The position numbers and the translations under genes are program-made. A model generated the notes under the pieces. The model saw only the letters and a list, made by a program, of their open reading frames with translations, had not been told where the DNA came from and ran no database searches. From contig JADEXK010000036.1 in the NCBI GenBank assembly GCA_015207155.1, forward strand, positions 1 to 60,521: a stretch of DNA of 60,521 nt, read 5' to 3'. Positions 60,437 through 60,521 of the stretch are shown here, piece by piece; position 1 is the stretch's first letter; the number at the start of each line of letters is the position of its first letter. Source of the DNA: Nostocales cyanobacterium LEGE 11386. GTDB lineage: Bacteria; Cyanobacteriota; Cyanobacteriia; Cyanobacteriales; Nostocaceae.

Positions 60437-60521
60437 CTAGAGGCTAAGGGGACAAGGGGACAAGGGGACAAGAACGAAAATACTCCCTCACTCCCTCACT
60501 CCCTCACTCCCCAATCCCCCC
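60437..60521. repeat. AAGGGGAC and CACTCCCT tandem repeats
   Basis: GGGGACA units repeat four times with AAGG spacers, then ACTCCCTC repeats three to four times up to the end of the window. The tract is of the same class as positions 1-112 and 29409-29534. Confidence 0.75.

Overview
The window looks like chromosomal DNA of a filamentous, heterocyst-forming cyanobacterium (Nostoc/Anabaena type). The HIP1 octamer GCGATCGC is scattered through nearly every gene. Short heptamer repeats built on AGTGCTG and on CTTGTCC/GGGGAAT fill intergenic spaces. The gene set fits: a HetI-type phosphopantetheinyl transferase, sucrose synthase SusA, CrtO-type beta-carotene ketolase, a CYP110-like P450, PEP-CTERM proteins and a GH57/DUF3536 glycoside hydrolase. 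All calls rest on reading the sequence; no database was searched.

Layout. 0.1-8 kb: a small hydrolase-like protein, a ferrochelatase-superfamily protein ending in eight histidines, a GH57 protein, a Ca2+/H+ antiporter and a peptidoglycan-binding protein. 8-16 kb: susA, a PEP-CTERM protein, a repeat-rich spacer with a possible MITE, a long TPR protein, and a CYTH phosphatase. 16-21 kb, minus strand: two small proteins, crtO, a DUF2993 protein and a cytochrome P450. 21-23.5 kb: a divergent phosphoketolase-like thiamine-diphosphate enzyme.

23.6-26.7 kb is an AT-rich accessory island. It has a membrane-anchored unknown protein, a CoiA-like zinc-finger protein whose frame is broken exactly at an A7 slippery heptamer, a 5'-truncated nuclease-like fragment translationally coupled to a TOPRIM protein, and tiny gene scraps. 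This is the best place in the window to look for an undescribed (defence-type) system.

26.7-35.6 kb: SpoIIM-family and RDD membrane proteins, a 2H phosphoesterase, hetI, two secreted proteins (one PEP-CTERM), a 1-kb spacer without genes, and cysA. 35.7-38.5 kb: scars of an antitoxin gene and of a second gene, then an orphan MrpD/NdhD-like antiporter subunit lying between two copies of a dispersed repeat. 38.5-48.3 kb: a GNAT enzyme, hisC, a glycosyltransferase whose reading frame carries a 21-bp insertion inside a former HIP1 site, a C-DES-like lyase, a TM0106-type nuclease, an NDH-2 plus DoxX pair and a phytase-like esterase.

48.7-60.5 kb: two tandem Ser/Thr kinases sharing an unassigned C-terminal domain, tRNA-Asp(GUC), gltX, a transposase-like scrap, a cysteine-desulfurase-like protein, and hrcA with four 24-bp direct repeats just before its start codon. 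A rhodanese, a DUF3352 protein and a small secreted protein complete the window.

Most genes are single transcription units. Clear pairs are NDH-2/DoxX, the two kinases, hrcA with its downstream membrane protein, the fragment/TOPRIM pair and the RDD gene with its upstream membrane protein. Central functions are sucrose metabolism, carotenoid ketolation, histidine synthesis, sulfate uptake, respiratory NADH oxidation and heat-shock control.
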